36,245 nt of DNA from positions 1-36,245 of the forward strand of contig JAFGJR010000106.1 in the NCBI GenBank assembly GCA_016928975.1, given 5' to 3'. The DNA comes from Sedimentisphaerales bacterium. Its GTDB lineage: Bacteria; Planctomycetota; Phycisphaerae; Sedimentisphaerales; SG8-4. Within the stretch, counting starts at the first letter, position 1, and every line of letters begins with the position of its first letter. Below are positions 1 through 8,469 of this stretch, piece by piece. The notes under the pieces were generated by a model. That model had not been told where the DNA came from, ran no database searches, and saw nothing but the letters and a program-made list of their open reading frames with translations. The position numbers and the translations under genes are program-made.

Positions 1-1
1 C

Positions 2-70
2 ATGAAGCGTCGCATGGCGGGCTGGAGTCTCGACTTCCTGATGCAAGTCCTTACCGGAAAAGGAACTTAG
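2..70 (+). CDS. possible C-terminal tail of an upstream gene (partial)
   Basis: The frame starting at base 2 is open and ends in TAG at 68-70, giving about 22 residues that end in LTGKGT. It could be the last codons of a gene whose body lies before the window. It is too short to assign, and the open frame may be chance. Confidence 0.2.
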   Translation: MKRRMAGWSLDFLMQVLTGKGT

Positions 71-117
71 TGTGCGCTGGCCCTGGCGTTGGCCCTTCAT
101 ACCCGCCGGGACGATAC

Positions 118-145
118 TTGACTTTGGTAGCGCGTCGGCTATATT
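118..145 (+). promoter_or_regulatory. sigma70-type promoter of thrS
   Basis: A -35 box TTGACT (118-123) and a -10 box TATATT (140-145) are separated by 16 bases. The expected transcription start is near 152. That leaves the GTG at 167 without an upstream ribosome binding site in the transcript, which favours ATG 188 as the thrS start. Confidence 0.65.
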
Positions 146-187
146 CGGGGAAATCGCAGAAACAACGTGCAGTATTTGGAACCACGT

Positions 188-2104
188 ATGGCAGAAGTGA
201 AACTACCGGATGGTAGTGTGTTGGAAGTGGCTGAGGGCAGCACCGCCCAGCAGGTGGCGGAGCGAATCGGGCCCGGGCTTGCGAGAGCGGCGGTGGCCGC
301 CAAGATCGATGGGGAACTGGCTGACCTGGCGGCGCCCATTACGGATAGTCCGCAGGTGCAGATTCTCACGCCCAAAGACAAGCAGGGCCTGGAGGTGATG
401 CGCCATAGCTGCGCCCACGTTCTGGCAGAGGCGATCTGTAGCATCTGGCCGCAGACCAAGCTCGTATATGGCCCGACCGTGGAGGATGGCTTCTACTACG
501 ATATCGATCTGGACGAGCCGATCCGCCCGGATGATTTTCCCCGCATCGAGGCCAGGATGGCGGAGATCGTCGCCGCCGACAAGCCGATCGTTCGAAAACA
601 GATGTCCCGCGCGCAGGCCATGGACAAGCTCAAGGGCGACAAGTACAAGCTCGATAACATTGAGCGGGCCCACAGCGAGACCATCACCTTCTATTCGCAC
701 GGCGACGGCTTCGAGGATCTGTGCCGCGGCCCTCACGTCCCCAGCACCGGCAAAGTCGGAGCCTTCAAGGTGATGTCCGTGGCGGGGGCCTACTGGCACG
801 GCGACCCCACCCAGAAGATGCTCCAGCGCGTCTACGGCACTGCCTGGCCCACGAAGAAGGATCTGGACGAGTACGTGCACCGGCTCGAGGAGGCCAAGAG
901 GCGGGATCACCGCGTGCTGGGCAGGCAGCTCGACCTGTTCAGCTTCAGCGACATGGGGCCGGGCTTTGCCTTCATGCACCCCAAAGGAATGATCCTCTGG
1001 AATGAGATGATCGGTTTCCTGCGGCAGGTGAACCGCAAGTACGGGTACAAGGAGATCAAGACCCCGATCATCCTGAATGAGGAGCTCTGGCACCGAAGCG
1101 GCCACTGGGACCACTACAAGGAGAACATGTATTTCACGGAGATCGACGACATCGGGTATGCCATCAAGCCGATGAATTGTCCAGGCGGCTGCCTGCTTTA
1201 CAGGACCTCCAAGCATTCCTACCGGGAACTGCCCCTGCGGATCGCCGAGTTCGGCATGGTGCATCGGCACGAGGCGAGCGGCGTCCTGCACGGGCTCTTC
1301 CGCGTCCGGCAGTTCACCCAGGACGATGCCCACATCTACTGCACGCCCGTGCAGATCGAGTCGGAGATCATCGGGGTGATCGATCTCATCTTCGAGACGT
1401 ACCGCGCGTTCGGCTTCACGGACTTCAGCATCGAGCTATCGACCAAGCCCGAGCACCACATCGGCTCGGACGAGATCTGGGAGACCGCCACCAACGCTCT
1501 GAAGACGGCGCTGGCCCACAAGGAGATCGAGTACAAGATCAACGAGGGCGACGGGGCGTTCTACGGCCCGAAGATCGACTTCCACGTCAAGGATTGCCTC
1601 AAGCGCTCCTGGCAGGTGGGCACGATCCAGCTTGACTTCTCCATGCCGGAGCGATTCGGCTTGCTCTATACCGACGAAGACAACACGGACAAGACTCCCG
1701 TGATGATCCACCGGGCGGTGCTGGGCTCTCTGGAGCGGTTCATGGGCATCCTGATCGAGCAGTACGCGGGCGCGATGCCTCTCTGGCTGTCGCCGGAGCA
1801 GGCGAGGGTAATGCCGATCAGTGACAAAACGAACGCCTATGCCCAGGTCGTCTACAGACGGCTGAATGAGGCGGGTCTGCGAGTGGCCGCCGACCTGTCC
1901 GACGAGAAGATCGGCGCCAAGATCGCCAAAGCGCACGCCGAGAAGGTCCCCTACATGCTCGTCGTCGGACCGAAGGAGGCAGAATCTAACACGGTCAATG
2001 TGAGATTCCGAGGCGGCAATCAGACCAAAACCGTATCCGTGGACGACTTCCTCGCGGCGGCAAAACAGAAAATCGCGGAGAAAGACGCCAATGTGGCTTT
2101 TTGA
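188..2104 (+). CDS. thrS: threonine--tRNA ligase
   Basis: Cytoplasmic class II aminoacyl-tRNA synthetase charging tRNA-Thr. Domain order is complete: an N-terminal TGS domain beginning with VKLPDGS, an editing (SAD) domain with HSCAH (H73, H77) and the distal C179/H183 pair, a catalytic core with the zinc-ligand motif MNCPGG (C331), motif 2 around FGMVHRHEASG, motif 3 HRAVLGSLERF, and a C-terminal anticodon-binding domain. Length (638 residues) is normal. A GTG at 167 would add seven residues (MQYLEPR), but ATG 188 matches the usual family N-terminus directly before the TGS strand and fits the promoter position. It is first in a thrS-infC-rpmI-rplT-pheS order known from many bacteria. No T-box-like leader is present, since the leader is only about 36 bases. 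Confidence 0.98.
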   Translation: MAEVKLPDGSVLEVAEGSTAQQVAERIGPGLARAAVAAKIDGELADLAAPITDSPQVQILTPKDKQGLEVMRHSCAHVLAEAICSIWPQTKLVYGPTVEDGFYYDIDLDEPIRPDDFPRIEARMAEIVAADKPIVRKQMSRAQAMDKLKGDKYKLDNIERAHSETITFYSHGDGFEDLCRGPHVPSTGKVGAFKVMSVAGAYWHGDPTQKMLQRVYGTAWPTKKDLDEYVHRLEEAKRRDHRVLGRQLDLFSFSDMGPGFAFMHPKGMILWNEMIGFLRQVNRKYGYKEIKTPIILNEELWHRSGHWDHYKENMYFTEIDDIGYAIKPMNCPGGCLLYRTSKHSYRELPLRIAEFGMVHRHEASGVLHGLFRVRQFTQDDAHIYCTPVQIESEIIGVIDLIFETYRAFGFTDFSIELSTKPEHHIGSDEIWETATNALKTALAHKEIEYKINEGDGAFYGPKIDFHVKDCLKRSWQVGTIQLDFSMPERFGLLYTDEDNTDKTPVMIHRAVLGSLERFMGILIEQYAGAMPLWLSPEQARVMPISDKTNAYAQVVYRRLNEAGLRVAADLSDEKIGAKIAKAHAEKVPYMLVVGPKEAESNTVNVRFRGGNQTKTVSVDDFLAAAKQKIAEKDANVAF

Positions 2105-2200
2105 TGTGACAGAAGCCGGTACGGAAATGATAGACTGAGCGGCTGTCGCACGAGCAGTCTGTCGGAAACAGGGTTCTTTAGAAAGGTAAGGTGGTACACA

Positions 2201-2716
2201 ATCGAGAAAAAAGGCCTACGCATCAACACGGGGATCCGGGCCGACAGTGTTCGGCTCATCGACGAAGGCAACAACCAGGTCGGTGTCGTCAGTAAGGAGG
2301 ATGCCCTCAGCAAGGCGAGGGAGGCTGGGCTGGACCTTGTGGAAGTCGCGCCGACGAGCGAGCCGCCGGTCTGCCGCATCATGGATTACGGCAAGTGGCT
2401 GTACCAGCAGAAGCGACGGGTACGCGACTCTCACAAGAAGGCTCAACGCCACCTCGCCACGCTCAAGGAGATCCGACTTCGACCCGAGACGGACAAGCAC
2501 GATTTGGAGGTCAAGAGCAGGCACGCCCGCGAGTTCCTTGAGAAAGGGCACAAAGTCCAGTTCACCCTTTTCTTCCGCGGTCGCCAGATGCTTCATAAGG
2601 AGCTGGGCGCGGAGCTGCTGGACCAGATCACGAAGGGTCTGGAGGATGTGTCAAAGGTCGAGCAGTCCGCGCGGATGGCGGGCCGGCGCATGACCCTGAC
2701 GCTGATCCCCAAGTAG
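2201..2716 (+). CDS. infC: translation initiation factor IF-3, probable AUC start
   Basis: IF-3 binds the 30S subunit, keeps subunits apart and proofreads start codons. Read from ATC at 2201 the protein has 171 residues, the normal family length. The N-domain begins LRINTGIRADSVRLIDEGN and contains EAGLDLVEVAP and PPVCRIMDYGK; the C-domain ends MTLTLIPK. An ATG-only reading would start at 2339 and remove about 46 conserved residues. Back to the thrS stop this frame has no ATG, GTG or TTG, only two CTG codons. A good ribosome binding site (AAGGTGG, 2188-2194) lies six bases before the ATC. AUU/AUC-type starts are known in infC and underlie autoregulation, because IF-3 rejects non-canonical starts. 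The gene is 96 bases after thrS and presumably co-transcribed. Confidence 0.95.
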   Translation: MEKKGLRINTGIRADSVRLIDEGNNQVGVVSKEDALSKAREAGLDLVEVAPTSEPPVCRIMDYGKWLYQQKRRVRDSHKKAQRHLATLKEIRLRPETDKHDLEVKSRHAREFLEKGHKVQFTLFFRGRQMLHKELGAELLDQITKGLEDVSKVEQSARMAGRRMTLTLIPK

Positions 2717-2717
2717 C

Positions 2718-2757
2718 CTCACCGGCTGGTTGCTGTTGGCTGCTGCCCAGCCGTGAG
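2718..2757 (+). terminator. hairpin directly after infC
   Basis: CTCACCGGCTGG (2718-2729) can pair with CCAGCCGTGAG (2747-2757) with one bulged C. No T-run follows, so this could be a weak terminator, an attenuator or part of an L20-type leader rather than a strong intrinsic terminator. Confidence 0.4.
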
Positions 2758-2842
2758 ATTGCCCTACAGAGGCGGAGCGTCTGATTGTCTCAGGTATCCG
2801 GGGGCTCGTCGCGTCTTTTTTGGCGAAATTTGTCTGCGCCTG

Positions 2843-2871
2843 TTGACGGCGCGGACGGGCACCGGTATACT
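2843..2871 (+). promoter_or_regulatory. sigma70-type promoter of rpmI-rplT-pheS
   Basis: TTGACG (2843-2848) and TATACT (2866-2871) are spaced by exactly 17 bases. Transcription would start near 2878, about 50 bases before rpmI. It makes the ribosomal-protein part of the cluster independently expressible, downstream of the hairpin that follows infC. Confidence 0.7.
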
Positions 2872-2927
2872 TCAGGTTTCGTTTGTGTAGCGCGCCGTAC
2901 GTCTGAACAGGATAAGGTTGAGGACCG

Positions 2928-3125
2928 ATGCCCAAATTGAAAACGCACAAGGGGCTTGCCAAGAGAGTGAAGGTGACCGGCACCGGCAAGTTGAAGCACA
3001 TGCGCGCCGGCGCCAGTCATTTGATGAGCGTCAAGAATGCCAAGCGTCGCCGTCACATCCACAGTGCCGCGGTGATCAGCGGTGGCAAGGCCAAGGCCAT
3101 GAAAGCCGCGCTTCTGGCCGGGTGA
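2928..3125 (+). CDS. rpmI: 50S ribosomal protein L35
   Basis: A 65-residue basic protein beginning MPKLKTHKGLAKRVKVTGTG and containing the typical KLKHMRAGASHLM and KRRRH segments of L35. Length is standard for the family. The start is preceded by a purine-rich site (AGGTTGAGGA) at usual spacing. It sits between infC and rplT as in most bacteria, and is expected to be co-translated with L20, which in several species represses this operon. Confidence 0.97.
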   Translation: MPKLKTHKGLAKRVKVTGTGKLKHMRAGASHLMSVKNAKRRRHIHSAAVISGGKAKAMKAALLAG

Positions 3126-3232
3126 GGACCCCGCAGGACCGCACGAGCCGGCCAGTCCTGAACGCTTGCTTCTCGGCATACATCAGCTGCCGCCAGCAAG
3201 CTCAACGGTAATGATTTCAAAGGAAAGCTGAT

Positions 3233-3589
3233 ATGCCAAGAGTGAGAAAAGGCGCGGCGGTACGCCGAGCCAAGAAACGAGTCCTGAAAGCGGCGAGAGG
3301 ATTTCGCGGCGCCCGCCGTAATCAATGGCGCACTGCGACCGAGTCCGTCACTCGCGCCGAAGTCAATGCCCGCAAGAGCCGCAAGCTGAAGAAACGCGAC
3401 TATCGCGGCCTGTGGATTCTCCGCGTCAACATCGCCTGCCGCCAGAGAGGAGTCCGGTACAGCGAGTTCATCAACGGCTGCAAGAAAGCCAACATCGCGC
3501 TGAACCGCAAGATGCTCAGCGAGATCGCGATCGCCGATCCGAAGGGTTTCGATGCCATCCTGAATGAGGCCAAGGCCGCCTTGGCATAG
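3233..3589 (+). CDS. rplT: 50S ribosomal protein L20
   Basis: A 118-residue, strongly basic protein matching L20 over its full length: MPRVRKGAAVRRAKKRVLKAA at the start, then ARGFRGARRNQWRTA and RLRVNIA-like segments, ending with an alanine-rich helix. It binds 23S rRNA early in large-subunit assembly and is the usual autoregulator of the infC-rpmI-rplT operon. The ribosome binding site AAAGGAAA lies shortly before ATG 3233. The 107-base gap from rpmI is larger than usual. pheS starts three bases after the stop codon. Confidence 0.97.
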   Translation: MPRVRKGAAVRRAKKRVLKAARGFRGARRNQWRTATESVTRAEVNARKSRKLKKRDYRGLWILRVNIACRQRGVRYSEFINGCKKANIALNRKMLSEIAIADPKGFDAILNEAKAALA

Positions 3590-3592
3590 AGC

Positions 3593-4582
3593 ATGCTTGA
3601 ACAGTTCGAACAAGCGGGCAGACAGGCTCTGGACGAACTGACCAAGGTCCAGGACTTGAAGGCCCTCGAAGAGTTCCGCATCAAGTATCTTGGCCGCAAG
3701 GGCCTGATCATGCAGTTGCTCAGCGAGGTCGGGACGTTGCCTCGCGAGGAGAAACCCCGGGCCGGGCAACTGGCCAATAGGACCAAGAACGAGGTCACGG
3801 CGGCGTTCGAGGAGCGAAAGAGGGTCCTGGAGGAATCCCAGAAGCGGGTCCGCGAATTCGTCGATGTGACGCTGCCGGGAATCCCCCTTCAGATGGGCAA
3901 GCCGCACGTCGTCACGCAGACGATCAACGAGCTGCTGGATATCTTCGGCCGGATGGGCTTCGGCGTCGCTTACGGCCCGGAGGTCGAAGATGAATGGCAC
4001 AACTTCATCGCGCTGAACATTCCGCCCGAGCATCCCGCCAGGGACCCGCTCGACAACTTCTATATTGAAGACGACATTCTGCTTCGCAGTCAGACCTCCA
4101 CGATCCAGATTCGAGTCATGGAGAGGACCAAGCCGCCGATTCGCGTCGTGGCACCAGGGCGGGTCTATCGTCCCGACACGGTCGATGCGACGCACATGTA
4201 CATGTTCCACCAGCTCGAAGCCCTCGTCGTGGACGAAGGCGTCACGATGGTGGACATGAAGAGCACGATCGCGCAATTCATCCATGTCTTCTTCGGCGCC
4301 GACACGCAGTGGCGGTTCCGGCCGAGCTTCTTCCCCTTCACCGAGCCCAGCGCCGAGGTGGATCTGCTCCTGACTGACCGGACCGGCCAGCAGCGATGGA
4401 CCGAGATGGGCGGCTGCGGCATGGTCGATCCCAACGTCTTCGACGCCGTCGGCATCGACAGCGAGAGGTACACCGGCTGGGCCTTCGGCTTCGGCATCGA
4501 GCGCCTCGCCATGCGCAAGTACGAAATCCCCGACATCCGCTGGCTCACGGAAAACGACCTGCGATTCCTCGAGCAGTTCTGA
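3593..4582 (+). CDS. pheS: phenylalanine--tRNA ligase alpha subunit
   Basis: Catalytic alpha subunit of the heterotetrameric (alpha2beta2) PheRS. A coiled-coil N-terminal region (about residues 1-90) is followed by the class II core. Diagnostic segments are MFHQLEALVVDEG, WRFRPSFFPFTEPSAEVD, GCGMVDPNVF and the motif 3 region GWAFGFGIERLAMRKY. At 329 residues it is complete. There is no clear Shine-Dalgarno; with only three bases after the rplT stop, translation is probably coupled. The usual partner pheT does not follow; the next gene is an unrelated secreted protein, so the beta subunit must be encoded elsewhere. Confidence 0.97.
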   Translation: MLEQFEQAGRQALDELTKVQDLKALEEFRIKYLGRKGLIMQLLSEVGTLPREEKPRAGQLANRTKNEVTAAFEERKRVLEESQKRVREFVDVTLPGIPLQMGKPHVVTQTINELLDIFGRMGFGVAYGPEVEDEWHNFIALNIPPEHPARDPLDNFYIEDDILLRSQTSTIQIRVMERTKPPIRVVAPGRVYRPDTVDATHMYMFHQLEALVVDEGVTMVDMKSTIAQFIHVFFGADTQWRFRPSFFPFTEPSAEVDLLLTDRTGQQRWTEMGGCGMVDPNVFDAVGIDSERYTGWAFGFGIERLAMRKYEIPDIRWLTENDLRFLEQF

Positions 4583-4874
4583 TTCTCATTATCCCGGCTG
4601 GTAGCATCCTGCACGTCTGAGTCATCCTGTTGACGGAGCCAGTGCCACAGAGACTGCCGATGCGCGGGCCACGTCACCCTGTCTGCTTCTGAGATTTCTT
4701 CAAAATGCTTCCGGAAAGCTCTATGCTGGCGGCGGTTCTGTCCTATAATCTATGGAGAAGCCGTGGAATAGGGGATAGCTGGCCGCTGGCTGCGTTGCAG
4801 GATATCTCTGAACCGGCCTTGTCGGCGACCGCATCGCTCCCCTATGTGGGTCTTTTCTTAACGGAGGCAGCGAC
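4583..4874 (+). promoter_or_regulatory. intergenic region with a possible -10 box for the LRR gene
   Basis: This gap holds no gene. A perfect TATAAT lies at 4744-4749, but there is no recognisable -35 box 16-18 bases upstream, so the promoter is weak, activator-dependent or chance. A ribosome binding site (AACGGAGG) precedes the ATG at 4875. Confidence 0.35.
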
Positions 4875-7800
4875 ATGAACGGCAAATCTCCCACACTGGC
4901 GATTGCGGCGTTGATCGTGGGGCTCAGTCCTCTCTTGCAGGCTGAAGACCCTGTTCAGTTCCGTGACCCTAACCTGAAGACTGCCGTGGAAGCGGTCCTC
5001 GGTGTGGTGAATCCTACGCCGAGCGATATGAACAATCTCAACCATCTTGACGTGTTGTCGCACGGGATCACGGACATCACGGGCATCGAGTACGCCAGGA
5101 ACCTCGTCAGCCTGGACCTGCGCAAGAACAGAATTGCGGACATCAGCCCGCTGGCCGGCCTGACGAAGCTGACGTGGCTGGGCATATACGGCAACCTCAT
5201 CACCGACCTGACTCCTCTGTCCAACCTCGTGAACCTCCGTGAAGTCGATCCCGGAGCGAACCAGGTCAGCGACATCACGCCCCTGGCCAACCTGACGAAG
5301 CTCACGTACCTGGACCTGACCGACGACCAGATTGTGGATATTTCCGCCCTGTCCGGCCTGATGAACCTCACGCGGCTGTACCTGTCCGGCAACCAGGTCG
5401 TGGATATCAGTCCGCTGAGTGGCCTGACGAATCTCACGACCCTCGACGTTGGCAGAAACAAGGTCACGGACATCAGCGTTGTGTCCGGATTGACGAATCT
5501 CGAACGCCTCTACCTGCACAGCAACCAGATCGCGGACATCGACGCCTTGACTGACCTGACGGCCCTATCCACCCTGTGGCTGACCGGCAACCCTCTCAAC
5601 CAGGCGGCCTACTGCACAGACCTTGCGGCGATCTATGTGCACGATCCCAACATGGAGTTGCTCTACGGCCCCAATCGTGCGGTCCCGACAGCCGTGTCCG
5701 CCACCGACGGCACGTACTTGGACAAAGTCGAAGTGACATGGAGCACGGTATGCAACGGACCTTTGTACACGAGCCGCTATCGGGTCGCTCGTTCGGATTC
5801 GCCGTCGGGGGCCAAGAGCATCATTTCGTCGTGGCAGACCAGCACCTCCTTTGATGACAGCACGGCCTCTCCCGGCGTCACATACTACTACTGGGTCGAG
5901 GCGGCCACGAGCGAGGATGGAGCAGGCGCTACCGGCTACAGTGTCTCTGATACGGGTTACGTCGGAGGCACTGAGCCACCGGAACAGACTGGTACGATCA
6001 CGGGCAGGGTATGGAACGATGTCAACGGCGACACCGATCCTCAGAACGAATCAGGTTTGTCTGGTTGGATCGTCTACGCGGAGGCGAACGATACTGCCAA
6101 CGGCCGGCGGGACGCCGATGAGCCGTCTGCCGTCACGGATGCCGATGGAACCTACATGCTGGACTCGTTGATCCCTGGCGCGTACGTCGTGCGGGAAGTT
6201 CTCCAGGCCGGGTGGGAACAGGCCTATCCTCATGGGGGGTGCCATCAGGTGCAGGTCGAAGCGGGCCAGACCCGCGATCATATCGACTTCGGGAACCGAC
6301 AGCCGACCGGCGAGCCAAACGAACCGATCGAGCCTACGCCACACCTGTTGTGGTCTCAGCCGCCCGCCGAGATCGATCCGAATCTCGATCCCAATGCTCC
6401 TGTGACATTCTGCGGCTGGGATGAACCGGCCCGGTCGACCCAGTCCGGTGGCCGTACTCGCCAGTGGCGCATGGTTGTCGATGATTTCCACTGTCTGGGT
6501 CCTATCCCTCTGACGCGCTTGCGTTGGTGGGGCTCGTACAAGGCTTGGCAGTCGCCCGAGCCTCCGGAGAACCAGCCCATGGCCTGGCACATCGGCTTTT
6601 GGGCCAACATGGTCGAGGGTTTGCCGCCTGACCAGCTCTATCCCGAGCGTCTGGTCTGGTCACTCGAGATCCCGGTCGAGCGGGTTCATTTCGGGCCTGT
6701 CGGGTGGGATGAGTTCCCGCAGCGGGTTGGAGAGATGTGCTTCGCGTACGAGCTTGGCCTGGAGCCTGAGGAGTGGTTCCACCCGGCGGAGTCTGGGAGC
6801 AACGCGGGGGTCTATTGGATGAGCATTACGGCAGTCTACCCGCCCGATGCACCCCGAGTCAACATGTGGGGCTGGAAGACGCGGTCGCATGTCTGGCGTC
6901 AAGGCGCGCTCATACCGGCCATCATGGGCGAATGGCCCACGTCTGAGGAACGCTTGTTTCCAGGGCGGATTTCGCCCGTTGAAGACTCCCAGTTGTGCGG
7001 CGAGAATCAACCGTATGACGTGTGTTTCGAGCTTCTGACCGAGTCGCCGTGGACTCAGTGGGACCAGCCGTTCGAGCCGCTTCGGGAATGGCCATGGTCG
7101 GGCGACGCGGTGTCTGTGTTGGTCGAGCAGCTTGGGGACACAAACCCGCTCATCGATCAGGAAGTGGCGGATGACTGGCCCTGTGTGCGATCGGCCCCGA
7201 TCGTTGGCATCGCCTGGTACGGCTCCTATCGAGGCTATCGATATGATGCGTGTCACTGCGGACAGCTCGCGCGTCCTCGCGGGCCGGATGCCTTCTTGCT
7301 GTCCGTCTATGAGGATGCCCGCGCAGATGCCGCCTCACCGTACGGGCATCCGGGAGGGAAGATCTGGGAGTATCTCGCCCCGGATTACGACGAAGTCATG
7401 GCAGGATGCGCCCGGAGTCTGGCGGGAGAGCCCAACCAGGCCGTATGGAGATACTCGGTACGACTTCCCGAGGACCGCTGGTTCCGGCCGCCCGTGGCGG
7501 ACCGGGTCTACTGGTTCAGCGTGGTGGCTGTGTACACAGACTGGCCGGAGAAGGCATCGAATCTCTGGAGCTGGACCCACCGCGAGCATGTCTTTGGGAC
7601 CGGCGCCAACTGGATCGACTTCTCGCCTCACCCGAGTCTCGCGCCCATGTGGCGAGTTGTGCAGGACCCACTCGATCGGCCTGTGGACATGGCCTTCACG
7701 CTGTTCACGTCGCCGCGAGCCCCCGGTCCGGAGCCCGTGGCATACTGGCCTCTGGACGAGACTGAGGGTGAAGTCGCCCACGACGTCGTCGGGGGGCGTC

Positions 7801-8342
7801 ACGGCATCGTGCAGGGCGGCACCTGGACCGTGGGTGTCCACAGCAGCGGGGCCCTCGGACTCAATGGTTTGAATGACTACATGGACTGCGGGGATGACCC
7901 GGCATTGGGGCCGGAACACATGACCCTGTCGCTGTGGCTGCGACCCAGCCACATGGGCGGCGCTCGATACGTCGTCTGCCGGGCCCATCGCAAGGATGAC
8001 TTCACTGATCATGCCCTTCTGATCCACCTGCATGGCCAGATCGAATTCGTGTTCGACGAGCGAGGGTCGGGATCAGGTTCCGTCATCAGTACGAGCCAGG
8101 TGGCCCTTGAGGAATGGGTCCAGGTCGCCGTCACGCGCGACCCAGACAGGGGCACGTTGTATATCAACGGCTTGGAGGAAGGGTCCAAGCCATATGCCAG
8201 CCGATCGGCCGGAGAGGGGTTCAGGCTGACCGTTGGTTCCCATCGCGGTGAGACTCGATTCTTCAACGGCAGGATAGACGATGTGCGCTTGTACGACGTG
8301 CCGTTGACACAATCACAACTCAGCGAACTGGCTGGTCTTTGA
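4875..8342 (+). CDS. secreted multidomain protein: LRR, SdrD-B-like, repeated W-G-S-Y module, LamG
   Basis: An exported 1155-residue protein, probably cell-surface or extracellular. Residues 1-23 form a signal peptide ending LLQA before EDP. Residues about 57-260 contain nine leucine-rich repeats of 22 residues, of the internalin/SDS22 type (L..L.L..N.I.DI.PL..L). A fibronectin-like segment follows (about 275-365), then an SdrD-B/Cna-B-like fold (about 373-475, beginning GTITGRVWNDVNGD). Two copies of a module (about 490-725 and 743-950) share DD(F/W).C...P and W(W/Y)GSY; I have seen such modules in planctomycete secreted proteins, possibly the family catalogued as DUF7901, a name I recall rather than verified. 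Residues about 952-1155 form a LamG/concanavalin-like jelly roll (VAYWPLDE to DDVRLYDVPL). No C-terminal anchor is visible. A ligand-binding or adhesion role is inferred from the architecture only. Confidence 0.85.
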   Translation: MNGKSPTLAIAALIVGLSPLLQAEDPVQFRDPNLKTAVEAVLGVVNPTPSDMNNLNHLDVLSHGITDITGIEYARNLVSLDLRKNRIADISPLAGLTKLTWLGIYGNLITDLTPLSNLVNLREVDPGANQVSDITPLANLTKLTYLDLTDDQIVDISALSGLMNLTRLYLSGNQVVDISPLSGLTNLTTLDVGRNKVTDISVVSGLTNLERLYLHSNQIADIDALTDLTALSTLWLTGNPLNQAAYCTDLAAIYVHDPNMELLYGPNRAVPTAVSATDGTYLDKVEVTWSTVCNGPLYTSRYRVARSDSPSGAKSIISSWQTSTSFDDSTASPGVTYYYWVEAATSEDGAGATGYSVSDTGYVGGTEPPEQTGTITGRVWNDVNGDTDPQNESGLSGWIVYAEANDTANGRRDADEPSAVTDADGTYMLDSLIPGAYVVREVLQAGWEQAYPHGGCHQVQVEAGQTRDHIDFGNRQPTGEPNEPIEPTPHLLWSQPPAEIDPNLDPNAPVTFCGWDEPARSTQSGGRTRQWRMVVDDFHCLGPIPLTRLRWWGSYKAWQSPEPPENQPMAWHIGFWANMVEGLPPDQLYPERLVWSLEIPVERVHFGPVGWDEFPQRVGEMCFAYELGLEPEEWFHPAESGSNAGVYWMSITAVYPPDAPRVNMWGWKTRSHVWRQGALIPAIMGEWPTSEERLFPGRISPVEDSQLCGENQPYDVCFELLTESPWTQWDQPFEPLREWPWSGDAVSVLVEQLGDTNPLIDQEVADDWPCVRSAPIVGIAWYGSYRGYRYDACHCGQLARPRGPDAFLLSVYEDARADAASPYGHPGGKIWEYLAPDYDEVMAGCARSLAGEPNQAVWRYSVRLPEDRWFRPPVADRVYWFSVVAVYTDWPEKASNLWSWTHREHVFGTGANWIDFSPHPSLAPMWRVVQDPLDRPVDMAFTLFTSPRAPGPEPVAYWPLDETEGEVAHDVVGGRHGIVQGGTWTVGVHSSGALGLNGLNDYMDCGDDPALGPEHMTLSLWLRPSHMGGARYVVCRAHRKDDFTDHALLIHLHGQIEFVFDERGSGSGSVISTSQVALEEWVQVAVTRDPDRGTLYINGLEEGSKPYASRSAGEGFRLTVGSHRGETRFFNGRIDDVRLYDVPLTQSQLSELAGL

Positions 8343-8349
8343 CTGCATC

Positions 8350-8460
8350 CAGATTCAAGCGCAGGCCAGGGACTCGATCCAGCCGCAGGTCGCCTACAAC
8401 CCGGCGCGGGCCGAGTACCTCGTGGTGTGTCAGACCCGCACGAGTACTGCAGCCCGCTGA
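8350..8460 (+). pseudogene. remnant of a YNP..YLVVW-type repeat protein
   Basis: Just after the LRR/LamG gene, a different frame encodes 36 residues with PQVAYNPARAEYLVVC before a TGA at 8458-8460. VAYNP.R.EYLVVW is a recurring unit in large secreted bacterial repeat proteins. There is no start codon, ribosome binding site or signal peptide here, so this looks like a leftover 3' end from a deletion or recombination. Chance similarity cannot be excluded. Confidence 0.4.
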
Positions 8461-8469
8461 ATTTGCTGC

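Noticed and set aside
203..1333. 376-codon minus-strand frame inside thrS
   Set aside because: Antisense shadow; low-complexity composition typical of GC-rich complementary frames.
2814..2820. T-run after infC as an intrinsic terminator
   Set aside because: No GC-rich stem directly precedes the T-run; the nearest hairpin ends about 57 bases upstream.
5100..5600. Regular 66-base DNA periodicity resembling a CRISPR or tandem repeat
   Set aside because: It corresponds to in-frame 22-residue leucine-rich repeats with divergent bases, not identical repeats with unique spacers.
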